Source: Pachyseris speciosa (Eukaryota > Cnidaria > Anthozoa > Scleractinia > Pachyseridae). From it: a stretch of 64,000 nt of DNA. The notes under the pieces are model-generated. The model was not told the origin of the DNA and did not search any database. It was given only the letters and a program-made list of their open reading frames with translations. Of the stretch, positions 11,748 to 26,300 are shown piece by piece; position 1 is the first letter of the stretch, and each line of letters starts with the position of its first letter. The stretch spans positions 1-64,000 of the forward strand of contig JAEMWC010000613.1 in assembly GCA_016490735.1 (NCBI GenBank), in the 5' to 3' direction. The position numbers and the translations under genes were made by a program.

Positions 11748-14300
11748 ACTAGGTAGAAAAAGATTAAACCTTTACGTCCCGTGATCAAATTAAACCGATT
11801 CCTTTTACTGGTCTCTGTGTAATCTCCCGTTTCTGTAAGGGAGAGACGAAGTTTCCCACAAATCAAGAAATATTATTACATCTCTCACTTATTACGCGCG
11901 CTGTGATTGGTCAATTTTGCGGCCGTATTCTACAGTACGGCCAGCTTGACTTCAACTAGTTTTCTTTCCCACGCGCCGGATTAACCTCAGAAATATAATA
12001 GATATCTTACTAACCTCTTTTTCTCGGTCCGTACTGTAAGTTACGGATCATCGCTTTTCCCATTAATTTACAGCCCAGCGCTTCGCGCTTGGGCCATAAA
12101 TCAACGGGTAAAAGCTCGATCCGTAACTTACAGTACGGACCGAGAAAACGAGGTTAGTAAGAGGAATTTATCGTAAACGTTGGTGATCGTTTCCCTCATT
12201 TTCATGATTTACGAATGCGTGAAAGTGAACTCTGGTCGTCATTGGGGTTTACAGGTGATACGAAAGTAAAATGTTGAATGTCTGTCATTGTAGGGTCACA
12301 GTCCTTTAAATGTCACGTGCTCCTTAACATGACAATTGGCCATTACTACAAAGTGACAGAAGTGATTCGCTTACTTTACTAAATTGCTAATTTCTATCGT
12401 CACCTGATCGTTGTGCTTTTGAATTTTCTATTTCCCTGCAGATGACGTTTTACGCTCCACCGGATCAAATTGAACAAGTGGAATACTCAAAGGATCGCGG
12501 AATTAAAATGTTGGACTATATGGAGGATTACTTCGGCATTCCTTACCCTCTTCCCAAAGCTGGTAAACTCTAAACCAAATTTGTGATGGACGCACCCTGT
12601 GCATAGTTTTAATGGAACTCATATATTTTATCTTTGCAATAATTTGTTCTGGAATCTCGGAAGCTTCCTTAAAGTGTGGTTTTCACTAGCGACGCAAGCA
12701 CAAGCGCAAGCATAAGCGCAAGCATAAGTAGCTTATGCCAAGTGAAAACGAACACTACGCAAGCGAACGCAAGCATAAGCGCAAGCACAAGGAAAAGGAA
12801 AAAATTGATTCTTGCGCTTCTGCTTGCACTTATGCTTATGCTTGCGTTAGGCCCGTTTTCACTGTGAAATAAGCGCTCATGTGCTTGCGCTTGTGCTTGC
12901 GTCGCTAGTGAAAACCAGGCTTAAGGACATTCTCGCTAGAATCTTCCCACACTGAAGTTTCAGTAAAACGTTAGTAGCAGTGAGATAAAGACCAACTCGT
13001 TTGAAGACATACACGGTATGGAAGAACAGCGTATGAAAGTTTTTGAAGAGATATATGCCGAATGAGTTGACTGATTTGGGTTCCATATTAATGCCTTTCA
13101 TGATATTAATTTTGCACGAAATGTTTGAAGGTTAAAGTTCGTTAAGCTAGTTTTCTTTTGTTTATTAAGATATGATAGCAATTCCAGACTTTGTGGCTTA
13201 TGGAATGGAGAACTGGGGACTTATAACGTATCGAGAGACAGCATTGTTGTTCAAGCCTGGAGAATCCTCAGAATCGAACAAGAAGCATGTAGCTTCTGTT
13301 ATATCCCATGAGCTTGCTCACCAAGTAAGTACCGATAGGTACCACGATATGCTTATCGCTTCTTTACCATAGACGTTTAGGCCAGGGTTATTGGCGTTCG
13401 TGAAGTACTGAATTGAAACTAATTTGCAAGCTGTGTGGGGCTATGGGAGAATGGATACCATTCATTTCACATTTATTGTGCTACCTCATAAAGATATATA
13501 TGCACACTGTCAGCGGTCGGTCAAACCAGTTCATAGACAGCTAACCCTTGTTCTTTCCAGCTCTAAACGTATTTGAACGACTGGGTATAGCCTTGAAACA
13601 GTGGAATATAGTCTCCGCATAAAGAGAACATTCATCAACGGGCAGGTTTTATCAGGTTAACATAACTAAGATAGTTCTTTATGAGGAAACTCAAACCTTG
13701 GGTATCTCAAGTGCTTACACCAAGCTAGTCAAGGTAAAATTAAAACTAAATATAAGATGTCTTAATATATACTATACGTCCACTTCTGTTGACATGTCCT
13801 GTTGATTTCAAAGTAGTCATTTCCGTCCCCTTTTTTCAGTGGTTCGGTAATTTGGTCACAATGGCTTGGTGGGACGATCTGTGGCTCAACGAGGGATTCG
13901 CTACTTTTGTTGGATATTATGGAGTCAATGCTATAGAGCCTCACTGGAAAGTGGTAAATATAATGATTCGTCAAATTATGTTAATAAATAATATGATCAG
14001 ATCAGAGGAGATGAGAGATACAGGGAAGATGGTGATGATGTCTTCATGATAGTGACGTTCGTGATTGGCAGCGTGGTTGACAGTTGGAACCGTTGCGGTT
14101 TGCTTTCACGGTTTTCTTGTCTTCGGTATATATAACTTTGATTGCTCAACTGCGTTAAATAGTTCCAGTCGATATAAAGATCAACAAGGGACCGTAGACC
14201 ATGATAATAGGGAGCTTTAGCAGCGACGACGGCAACGGAAACAAAAACGTCTTTCCAAAATCTAACTTTTACTTTATAAGGATCCCGTGGATAAATAAAG

Positions 14301-14337
<37 letters not shown>

Positions 14338-17300
14338 TTTCGTTTTTGTAATTCTTTCGTAATTATTCCAATTTGTTTAACTTGTAAAATGTTGTCGAAC
14401 TATTCAGGGACTACATCACAGAGAAAAATTTACCATCATGCGCTCACGTCTTGGAGAAAACCTAAAATTTGATCATTTGATTCACGTTGTAGTTTTGCCG
14501 AGGACGGCAAAGAAATTTACCAAAATGTAAAACGCACGTGCAAAGCGATTGTTTTTACTGATTAAACCCATTGTTTGGTGGCGTTCTCGTTGCCGTTGCA
14601 AAACTTAACGAGCAAAAACAATAGCTCTGCACGTGCATTTTGCATCTTAGTACATTTCTTTGCCGTCCTCTGCAAAACAACTACGTGAAATGACCAACTT
14701 TTAGGTTTTTTGAAGAACGTGAGCGTATGACGGTAAACTCTTATTTCTTTTTCCCAACTTCAACGCTGTTTTTACTAATTTAGCTCCAGGATAGTTCGCC
14801 AACATTTTACAAGCTAAACAAGTTTGAAAAATCGCGAAAGAGTTACAATAACGAGAAGTTGCATTTTGAAATGACGTTTTCGTTGCCGTTGCCGTCGTCG
14901 TTGCTTAAGCTCTCATCATGATTTAGCAATGACAACGGCGCGCGCAGATCTAAAACCGACTTGACCAATGGTAGAGCAGCAAAATGAGCATCGGAAGTCG
15001 TGTTCAGTCCTTTCCGCTCGCTCTCGCGTCCTCAAATGGCGTTCCCGTTCTGTTGCCAATTAAGCTATTAATATCAGATAGGGTGGGACGGAATGCTTGA
15101 GATGAGATGGAATAGTCTGTGCATGGTTTTTATTTCAGATGGCCCATATCAAATGTAAGCATCACATACTCCCATTTTATTCCTAATCAGATATATTTCT
15201 TTACCATCAGCTTGATTCATTTGTCGTGGAAACTATGATACCTGCATTTACAGCAGATGGCTTGGCCAAGTCACATCCCATCAAAGTACCTGTGTATCAT
15301 CCTGACGAAATCTATTATATATTTGATTCCATTTCATATCGCAAGGTATTGCAGCATGTGGGAGCAATTTCTTTATTGTCATATCCATGCCTTAGCTCTG
15401 CCGTTTTTGTTGAAAATTTTAATAGTTAGCTAGCAGCTTCTCTTGTTTACACTTTAGCTTACATTGTACATCACTGCAACTAAATAAAGCGGCAGCTTAT
15501 CACAAAAGAGTACCACTAAAGTTGCACATTTTGTTTTAGTATTCATTCAACACAGTTTACGTTTGTGTGGAATGTAATGGACTACCTTCGTTGGTAACAT
15601 TACACGGTTGTGGTGCAGGATTGATTGGTCAGCTTGGTTTTCAGTCAGTGGATAATTCCATATGCTTTAATTGTTGTCTCTCTGTCAAGACCCACTCAAA
15701 ATTGAATAACTTTTCTATAGTTTGTTTCTATAAAAGAATAATCACATAATAAATTGCCAAAGCACTGAACGACTTTAAACAAACTGCTAGATAGAAAAAC
15801 AAGACTGTTGTTATTTTTGTCGTTTTTGCGCTTTCTTTCGTTATGATGTGAGTTAAAGTAAGCAAGATGTTTCCTTTTTTTACAGGGAGCATCAATCATT
15901 CGCATGCTTCAGTTCTTTCTTGGGAGAGATGTCTTCTTGAAAGGCTTAAATGTGAGAATGAGAACGATGCTTGCAGAGTATAATCAATTTTTTCTAGACT
16001 GGCTGATATAAGCCAAACCGATTACCCCTACAGGCCTCATTAAACGATCTATTCAGGCCAGTTAGATGACTAGATTTCAGCGCTTACTACTTCTGTCAGT
16101 TGTTAGTATAATTGAAGATCGACTCTCGTCTCATATCTAGATCTCTCGGTTAATATCCATACAAGACGCATAACAGCTCGTCGTTTCATGTGAAGTTTGC
16201 TGGATTTCCTTTGCCTAATCATATGCATATGCATACACCTTTGGCTGAATGACCCCAACAATAGCGATACACATGGATGCACCGTAACGAACCCACCTTA
16301 TCACTTGAAGAGTACTAGCAGTAAGCAGTTATAATAAACAAACTAAACAACTTTTTTGCGATGTTTTTAGCGTTATCTCCACAAATACATGTATAGGAAC
16401 GCCGTGACTGATGACTTATGGAATGCTCTTGAAGAGGTAACATAAAAAATACAAAAAGTTGATCTGTGTACTTCCTTACTTTGTTTTTTTTTTGGACGTT
16501 AGAACAACTGGCCATCTAAAGCAAGAAACATGTAGGACAATTTAAGCCATAACGTTTCAGGGTTTGCGTTTCTGGTTTTTCGCATCTCTTTCAAATATAA
16601 CTATGCTATTCTACTTAACCATGTACCAAACGGAAAGGGCTCATGGCAAACATAGTACGAGGATCGAAACGCACCAATTGAAATTAAATCACCACCAGCC
16701 ACGGTGCTTCTTATACTCACAAGCAGCCAGTCGACACCATAGCCTGATGAAGACCAGCAGTATATAGCGGTCGAAACGTCGCGATCCACATCTTTGTGAC
16801 TCAATCGTAAGAAAAAAGATTAACTCAGCTATCATTTGAAACCACGATGACGAACACCTTTCATAATAGTACGAACTTGTTTTTGCTTTTCTCGCCATGA
16901 TTCACAATTAAATATTCTCAGTCGGGAAGTGAACAGCGAACGACGTAAAGAGGCGATATCACGTACCTTACCCTTAAACTCGATTAAAAGGAATCTCTTC
17001 ATGAAATCCAGGAATAAAACGTTTTCAAAGTACTCATCATCCTCAAGTGCCATATACTAGTAGAAGGTCGGTCAACTGAGTACTAATTTACACATTAATT
17101 AATCCCTTATACCTTGACCCAAGGGCAAATAGTGATGGAAATTATACGAAGAAACTTGATTAATAGCAGCACCTTGCTTGTGTTTTTTAAAAGTCTTGAC
17201 CCAATTATTTTCGTCATTTCCGTCTATGTCCTAGCCCATACTGTCTTGATGTGGCTGCCGCCTATTAAAATGCAGTAGAATAAATAGATTATGAATACAA

Positions 17301-20300
17301 GTTACGTAATTTTTTTGAAGGAGAGTTGTGCTCGAGGAAGCTGTAAAAACGTCAAGCAAATGATGGACACCTGGACTTTACAAATGGGCTACCCAGTGTT
17401 GAACATTACCAGCATAGGTGGAAATATATACACTGTGTCTCAAGAAAGGTTCCTTTATGATCGCAAGGCGAATGTCACGTCGTATTACCAGAGTCCATTC
17501 AAGTGAGAGCAACAACAACAACAACAACAACAACAACGTCTTTATTGTAGCCTTGAAGTTTTAAGATACATAGATATTTACAAAATTATATATACTAATA
17601 TACTGAGGAAAAAGTACGGACCTTCAGAAATAATCATTTAGAGCATTAAAATGCCTGAAGGTCACATTTGCAGGATATATAATAGCTTAAGAAAATGGAT
17701 GAGAGATACAGTACACTCACGAAATGAAGCAAAACACACAGCAAGAGGCGTGCACACATGCACACAAATTGTAAACACAGACACCCATACTATCTGAAAA
17801 TAAAATAAAGTAAAATAAAATAAAATAAAATAAAATGAAATATAATATAGTATAATATAGTATAGTATAGTATAGTATAGTGTAGTGTAGTGTCGTGTAG
17901 TGTAGTGTAGTATAGTATAGTATAGTATAGTATAGTATAGTATAATGTAATGTAATGTAATTAATTTAAAAAAGCAAGTTATTGCATGGGCTCCTGGTTA
18001 TTGCGATAAAATCGCACATACATGTATGAAAGTTAATTCATGTAAGTGTTATATTGTTGTCTCAGGTTTCCCAAAGAAGAAAACTTAGTATGGTTATCTC
18101 GTATTCTTTTTAGAGTCCAAGCTAATAATTTTGGCCACCTTTTGTGTAATACGTTATTAATAAATTACTTCTTATTTCATCTCAGCTACACATGGGTGGT
18201 GCCTTTTACTTACATCACAAATTCCAACTCTGTGCCGACATCAAAGCCTCTTAATTTGACTTCAGGTAAGAATATTTGAACCTAAACCATGAAACCAGTA
18301 TAGTATTTTCTTGTTCAGTTGTAAAGGAGATCTGGATACTTTTACCTTTTTTTTAAAATAATGTAAACATCCCCCCCCCCCCCCGCAGTACTTTAGTCAC
18401 TGGAAACAAATAATAGTAATAATATCTTTTTCTTTACCTAATTAGAAAGTTGGAAAAGCAAAATCGAATCTTACAGCAATATTGTTTACATACTTAATTG
18501 ACTTTGGTAAATTCTTTCGTTTCAGCTGAAATCGAATGGAATGGTATGGGATGGCTTAAAGGAAATAGCGGTCAAACTGGATTTTACAGAGTCAACTATG
18601 AACAAACGCAGTGGGATCGGCTGGCAGAACAGCTGGAGGCTGAACATAAGGTCTACCTTAACAACAAATTACCAATGAAGATTTTGCCCCCTATGGTCGG
18701 TCTTAACTGTGTTTATTAGTTATGAACACGTTTACGGAAAGATCCTACTTGCCGAGGCGAAAACGAATGCCGTGTCTGAACTATAGCTTATTTTAACTTG
18801 AAATTTGTTGGCAGGATTTGAAAGACACTGATCGTGCAGGGCTGATAGATGACGCATTTAATCTAGCAAGGTAGGATAAACCATAATTAACAATCATTTA
18901 AGATGCTTTCTTATAAATTGCACTTTGTTAAACGAATTTACGTCTCAATTTGAGTTCAGACAGTGAGTACAGTATAAATCACCACAAGTAGGCAAGCAGC
19001 TGTAATAACACTACATTGCAAATTGAACACTTACTTCAAGCAGTTATTTCAAATTGAAGTAGATATTTCAAGAATTTGAGTTTCTTGAAATTGTCTGAGA
19101 CTATTTGTTGGCAAATTCCTTGTTACGCATTTAGGCTCGTAGCCGAGACATCTTACTATTATGGGCTTGTTTTGTTATTTAGAGTATTAATTCCTAACAC
19201 AATGTTTAATTTTAGAGCTGGATACGTCAAGTATTCTGTTCCCCTTAACCTCACCAAATACCTAAAAAAAGAAGAGAGATATATACCTTGGGCCGCAGTC
19301 AGTAGCAGTGATGAGTTCATAAGCAATATTCTGCCGAAGTCAAGTCCGGTTTACCATTATTTCAAGGTTTGTACGGCACTGGTCACTATCCCGTTGCCTT
19401 TAGCCGAAAAACCCATCAAGTTATAATTAAGTCTATCATTGGACATGCGCGATCGTACTTTGCCGATCTCTTGACTTATTATTTTATTACCAAGACGCAA
19501 TTTACTGGCTTTCAGTCGCTGGATCGCCTATGTACATGTGTCGGGGTACCCAGCCTAGTCCACAGGCGTTCTCGGCTCGGTCAAACCAAACTGTCAGCGG
19601 TGACGTCACCGAGAGAGACTCGCCGAGAACGCCTAGCAAATACTGCCAGATCCACCATAAACAACACCGAAATATACACGAGATCGTACATTACAATAAT
19701 AGCATGAGGTTGCTTCACAAAGGATGGGTGGAAAGCTCCACATCGCACTCGGTCTCCCACTCTCAATCTACAAAAATCATGCTCACGATAAAAAGAAAAG
19801 TGCAGCGAAGTACATGTAACTTTAATATGAACACGACAGAACTTTGAACGGAAAAGCAATGCAAAATAACGGACAAAAAAGGTTATTCCACAAAGTTAGA
19901 ACTTACCGTAGTTTGTGGACACTTCCATTGTACGGATTTGTCGTATCGGCGGGAAGCTTTCACACGATACGACGTGGCAACAAGTAAATTCCAACCAGGG
20001 GTCTTTTGCGCTAAAATCAGGGGTATTTTTGGCAGTATTTGCTAGGTGTCTTCTCTCCCACTCCTTCCCAGACTTCGCGCGGACAATGTGGAAAGAGGGA
20101 CGCCTAGGAACTAGGCTGGGGTACCGGGAGTCTGAAAGGCACTGCAGCTAATGACTAGGAATGCGAAGTTCGTATCGAAATTAATTATACATGTTTTTAA
20201 AGCACCCCCTTTCTTTAAAATAATAAATGTCTTTCTGTTTTCTCTGTGCATATGAATTTCCATCTCTTATCATTGTAATTTTAGCTCTTCGTTATATTGT

Positions 20301-23300
20301 TTTCATTTAATTTTGCCGTAAACAAGAGCGCGCTGAAGCTGCACAAAATTTGTGTTTTTTACTACTACTACTACTACTACTACTACCACTACCACTACCA
20401 CTACCACTACCACTACCACTACCACTACCACTACCACTACCACTACCACTACCACTACCACTACCACTACCACTACCACTACCACTACCACTACCACTAC
20501 CACTACTACTACTACCACTACTACCACTACTACCACTACTACCACTACTACTGGTGTCCTCCACGGTCGAAGTTGCCCACCCCCACCTCTGACCACGTGA
20601 GATTTAAAGCTACCTAGTTTTTGTCCGTTAAAAGATTGGGAGTTGTCCTTTTCAACACGCAAAGCCTGTTACATGTTCTTTGTGTTATGTAAGTTATGTT
20701 TTCATCGGTTGCATTTTCAGAAAGATATATGATTTTAATTTTTTTAATGTGGGCACATTCGACCTTTTCGTGGAATCGTACTTAACAATGGCCGCAAGCT
20801 CTCAAATTTCGCTATCACGTGACTTAGAATATTACCACGCGATGCTGAGAAAACCCCTCCTGTACCACTTTGTTTTAGAAAGTCGAAAACTTTGAGGAAA
20901 AAAATGCAGTAAAGGTATAACTATTATATTGTTCTTACACGTCTGTGAAAAAAAAAGTACGCCTGAAATTCACTCTAACTTTAGTTAAATTTTGTAACTT
21001 TCCTAGATTAGGTGGTTCGCTCTTGAAAAAACTACAAATTGTTCCTGTGTGATAGGAACATATTGTGTGTAAAGATTACACGATTTGGTTAAAAGCTCTT
21101 TGTTCCACAGCACGAAATGTACGTCTTGACATGAAAAATTTGTCATGTGGGCAGATTCGCCGAGAAGGTTTTTTGTGTTTATCTCACTCCCGTTTTAATC
21201 CAGAGAAGCGAGATTTACACAAGATATATTTCAATACTTAGCCAACAATCAAAGCTTTGTTAGGAATTATTACCTCTCAATGCTCCTAAGCTGGACCTAC
21301 TTAAAGTTTGAGAAATGTGGGCAAATTCGACCAAAGACGATGAAATTTTTTATTTTTATTTTCATTGATTTCTCCATGTCAATAAAATTTTAAGACACCA
21401 AATAAACTGGAATGTAAAGATATTTTTCTCAGCAAAAGAATAATGCAATTTTAATATATTTCCGCTAAATTACAATAAAGTTACAATTAGTCAAAGGGAA
21501 GCAGTTTTTTTCCTCTAATTTTGATTCATGTTTTGTTATATATTCAATCTTTGATATCTCGTACCAGTTTTAATGAAATTTTAAACTACCTCCTGAGTTT
21601 AAACAACTTGAACAGCAAAGTGTGCACAACAAGTTTGGGTCAATATTGTCAAATATTTTTGGAGATATCCTCGAAGTAGTAAAATCCATAAAAAATCAGT
21701 AAAAAGTTTGAAGATCTGCTTTAACATCATCGTTAAAGCCTTTCTTTTTAATATATTAATGTGAGTTTAACATAGTTAATAATCCAATATTATATCAATG
21801 TGTCATATAAGTTTGGACTTTTTTAAAATAAAATACCTTGATTTATCAGCTTATAAAGACATCTATTTTAAAAAACACATATTTTTGGAAGAAATTTAGT
21901 GTCAAACTTTGGAGAGCTGTAGCGCCATTCTGTGTCAACCAAATTAAATGTTTTGTTTACTGACTGTTGTACTAGGTTGGTACTTAATCGTACTGGAAGT
22001 TCATTGTATTTGAATAAAACTGAAGGAAGATATTGCACTTTAAAATTTCCAGTTGATCAATGTCAATGTGCTGCTGTTAGAATGTTGTGCAAAGAAAGTC
22101 GCAAAAACTCGAAATTTTAACTCAGCTTTTTTTAAATGGCAATCAACAAAAAGAAAACATATTGGACTATACTTTGTGTGATTTTCAAGTTGTTTCGTTA
22201 AAACGTGAATTTTCTACCGTTTTTCAAAGTTATTTAGGTAGCAAAAAAGTGCGCATTGCGGACCTATTTTGTGGGCATTTTCGACCAAGATGGCGGAAGT
22301 TAAAATATAATAAGATAGTGACTGGAATTACTGCTTTTTGCCCGGGGTTCTTAGACAGTTTTATAGAAAACCTCAAGTGTTCATTAAAACATGGTGTAAA
22401 CAAAGATGATGTCTTCAAACGAATGGGTGTAGTCTGTAAAGAGAGAGGCGACTGGCTTCGATCACTTGGAGAAAAAGAAAATGAATCTGTCATCACAAAC
22501 ATCACTTGGCTATCCGAGACAATAGCGTATGCACGCCAAGGAGACGAAGACTCGCAGGAGATTCTGAACCTCACAAGACTTCCCAGCTTGAAACAAAGTC
22601 CGCTAAATTCTACACCAGGCTACCTTTCGCTGTGTGCCGATTTCAAGAGAGCGACAGAAATAGCAGCTTTTGGCAGACATTCCACGGATACTAGTCTGAG
22701 AATTATCAACTCGTTGGGCATGAGCATCGTGGATTACATGATAAGGAAGGCTTACCCTGATCGCAATAGAGTAGTGGCTGAGATTGATGGACAAGACGTC
22801 AGCTCCGCAGTGTATGAGGAACTATGTTGTGTTTCAAAATGGCTAGAAAAAGTGCAATCTTTGCGCTCGCAGGTAGAGAGTGCATCCGACGAGCCTTTCG
22901 GAGAGACAGTCTAAGATCCCACCTACATTCCTGAAGAAAGTGATGGCAGTGAGACAGGGGAAGAAGGTGATGAGTATGAGAAAACTGGGCCATCAACATC
23001 AGCCAAGCAACCTGGAAAGCCAATTTCTATTAAGTTGAATTTCAGCAGAAAATCAAAGAAACGACCGAAAGCTGAGACGGCAGAGGCAAGCGATACTGCA
23101 TCCTCACCTTCCAAGAAAAAAAAGATGACTCCTCAGTCAGTCATGGAGCCTCAAACAGTGGGACCACCTGATGCTACTTCCACATCACACACTACACCAG
23201 CAACTCAATCTAAATGCAGGAGTCACCATAAGAAATCCAAATGTCCCTACTGTTCAAAAGAAGTGTTTGATCTCAAGCAGCATCTTCGAATGCACGCCAA

Positions 23301-26300
23301 GAACGACGAAATCGAGGAGGCGGATGTGGAAAGATCATTCCACGTAGCTGTTAAATCTACTAGAAGGAGAGGGTCTCAAAGGCCAGGTATTCCATTGAAG
23401 TGGTGCCCTGTACCAGATTGTTCTTTTGTGATGGCCCATATGCGAAAGCATCTGGCCAACAAACATTGCATTAAGGCTGGAGCCTACTTCGAAGGTCTTA
23501 ATCAAGTGGCTAGATTATACGCTGGAAAGTCCGAGTTGGAGGATCTGCCCCAAATCAAGCCTAAGAAAGAGCTTGAAGGATCTCTAACCACACCAGAGAC
23601 CACCGTAAACAGTCAAGATTCTTACACAGAGCAAGACCAAGTTATGAACACAGAGCCAGAAGAAGGTCAAGACTTAGAATCCAGTCAACCACCCTCAGAC
23701 CCCGAAGACAATGCTGATGATGAGGACTACGAAGAATTTCAACTGCAAGAGGAGTATTTTACATCAGCAACTCCCAAGAACGCTCGTCACAAGTGGTTGA
23801 TCCTGTTCTACAAATGGCTCAACACTGCCGATGCAGGGAGGAAAAAGAACAGAAACAGGCTGCAACATGCCTGGCATATTAGGATCATGCTAGAGGACCT
23901 GCAGCCTGGCGGTGATGACATCGACATCCTATCTCAAGACGAAGGCCAAATTGTCTGGACTGACTGGGTTGATGTTAAACTTCTAGAGCGTAAATCTGGT
24001 ACCATTAATGGCTATTTGGGGACGTATGAGAAATTCCTGCAATTTGTGGTCGAGGAGCGAGTCCGTGTCACAGATTTCCCTCCTGTGGAAGATGACGCAA
24101 AAAGAATCTTTAGAAACATAATACCAAAGCTTAAAGGCTGGCGGAAAACAGTGGATCTCGAAGGAAAGGTGGAAACTAATCAAAGGCGCATGGATGAGTG
24201 CACATATCGCCTCACGACGGAAGACGTAAAGGCGTTCCTTTCGTGCCCCGCTGTTCTCAGTGCGAAAAAAATATTTGACAAGGCCAAAGAAAAGTCAGTT
24301 CTCACCATCTATGAAATGTGCGAGGCCAGGGACTACCTAATCACACTGGTTAGCCTCAAGACAGGTACTCGCCCTGGCGCCTTGGAGAATTTGAAACTGC
24401 AAGAGTATTTCAATGCCAGCACTGATCCCACAACAAGTCACAAAGTGCTACTGGTTCCACAGCACAAGAGACAAAACGACGGGCCAGCGCCATTATCTTT
24501 GGATGATGAATTACAAGAGCTCTTCAACATCTATGTTCATGAAATACATCCGCAGTTTCCATTGCCAAGAGGCGCAACCATTTTTCTGCGCAGCGATGGC
24601 ACTTCCTTTGAAGACGGCTGCATCTCAAAACGTCTTCCCCAATTCTGGAAAAGAAGTAATGTAAGACCAGACATCAGAGTAACAGGCACAAATATCCGCA
24701 AGTGGATCGTAACAGCATGCTATGAAAAGAAAAGGGAAGGTCTAAACGTTGATGAGGAAGTGCTGAGGCGCGCCATGTGTCATTCTGATAGAGTGGCCAG
24801 AAAGTGCTATCTCAGAGAGGATATGACCACCACTGCAGCATCTGCCATGGACATCATATCCATGTGCACCTTGAGCAAAAAAAACTACCACCCTGACCCA
24901 AACATCGTAGCCAAACCGAGATCTGTTGAATGTGCAGTAAGCCCATCATTCAATGCTCAGTCGTCTAATGCTAACGAGTCAATGTTACACTTTGCTGATG
25001 ACAACAACATCCAAACACATGGGATAATCTCAAGCCCAAACGCAGTGAATCCATCATCCAATCGTCAGTCATCTAATGCTAACGAGTCAATGTTACACTT
25101 TGCTGATGACAACAACATCCAAACAATTCAGGTCATCTCTAGCCCAAAAGCAGTGAATGTAACTGAAAAAGAATCGCCAGCAGGTCCTGGAGGTAAGTCT
25201 CCAGGAGAGAGAAAACTTTCCAGCAAACAGGAAGATGCCATTTTAAATGTTTACGATGACCTTATTAAGTCCAGTGACCAGATACTTACTGATCATGTCA
25301 GATGTTCAATGAAGCATCATCCAAGCCTTCATGTTCTTGTGCCCATTCCGGGCATGGTGAAGAAAGTTGTGGACCGAGTCCGTTATCTTCAACATAAGAA
25401 AGGCCAAACAGAACCAGCCATGAGACCAGATGACCTCCCAGAGACCCAGGTTGAGGAAGAAACCCAGAACTGGGTATGGTCAGCAGACTCTTTGAGCTCT
25501 GCTTCTTCTACACGAACGTTGGTCAAGTGGTCAAGTGAAGAGAACGTGATGATCTTGAAGCACTTTGGGAATCTTAAAAAGAATCCTACTAAAAAATAGA
25601 TGCAAGAAGCATTTAACACCATTGACGAGCTCGCACCACTTTTGAAAGTAAAGGGCTTCCAACGCTGCGTCGACAAGGTGAGGAACACCCGCAAATTTCT
25701 AAAGAAAAATAAAGCAGTGTCAAATTAGCTCGTTGTTCTGGTTGCGTTTTTTCTTCTGTTGGGTTGAGCATCTCTGGTTAAAGTTTGCATCAAGGATGAA
25801 GGAGATACTCATTGCCATGACCGTGAAAAAAACACGTTGAAATTCAAGAGTTGACATTAAAAAGTTGACATTAAAAGTTGAAATTACCAATATGTGCCCC
25901 ACAAACACGCTCAGTCTCTGGGTAGTACTCTTGCCGTTTGATACGGCAAAGGGGGGACTGGGAAACCAAAATGATAATATGTTTTCTTTCTGCAGGCCAA
26001 GAACTGTACGAAAAACCACAAAAGGGGTGATGAGCCCCTCCAGTTTTGTGCAAGCCTGTGCTATGCCTCTCAAGTTTCAACTTTAACCGCAAAATCCTCT
26101 TAGAGTTACATTAGAAACACTTAAAGAACATTTCGACCTCTGGAGCTTACAGACATTTAAGAGCGAAGTGTAACAAAAACCTCACCCAAACTTTTTGGTT
26201 ACCTAAATAAAAGGACTATATTGTGTGTAATTTTCAAGTTGTTTCAATAAAAGCTTAACCTTTTTTTGTCATTAGAGGTGCTTGGGAATTTTGGCCAAAA

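Noticed and set aside
15139..15154. 16-base candidate micro-exon between aminopeptidase exons 6 and 7
   Set aside because: It has AG and GT at its ends, but including it creates a stop codon, while joining exon 6 directly to exon 7 gives the expected M1 sequence.
20297..20662. Long open frames of poly Tyr-His, Pro-Leu, Thr, Val and Ser-Gly on both strands
   Set aside because: They are created by the (CTACCA)n microsatellite; every frame is open by composition. The same applies to 28063-28398 and 44404-44705.
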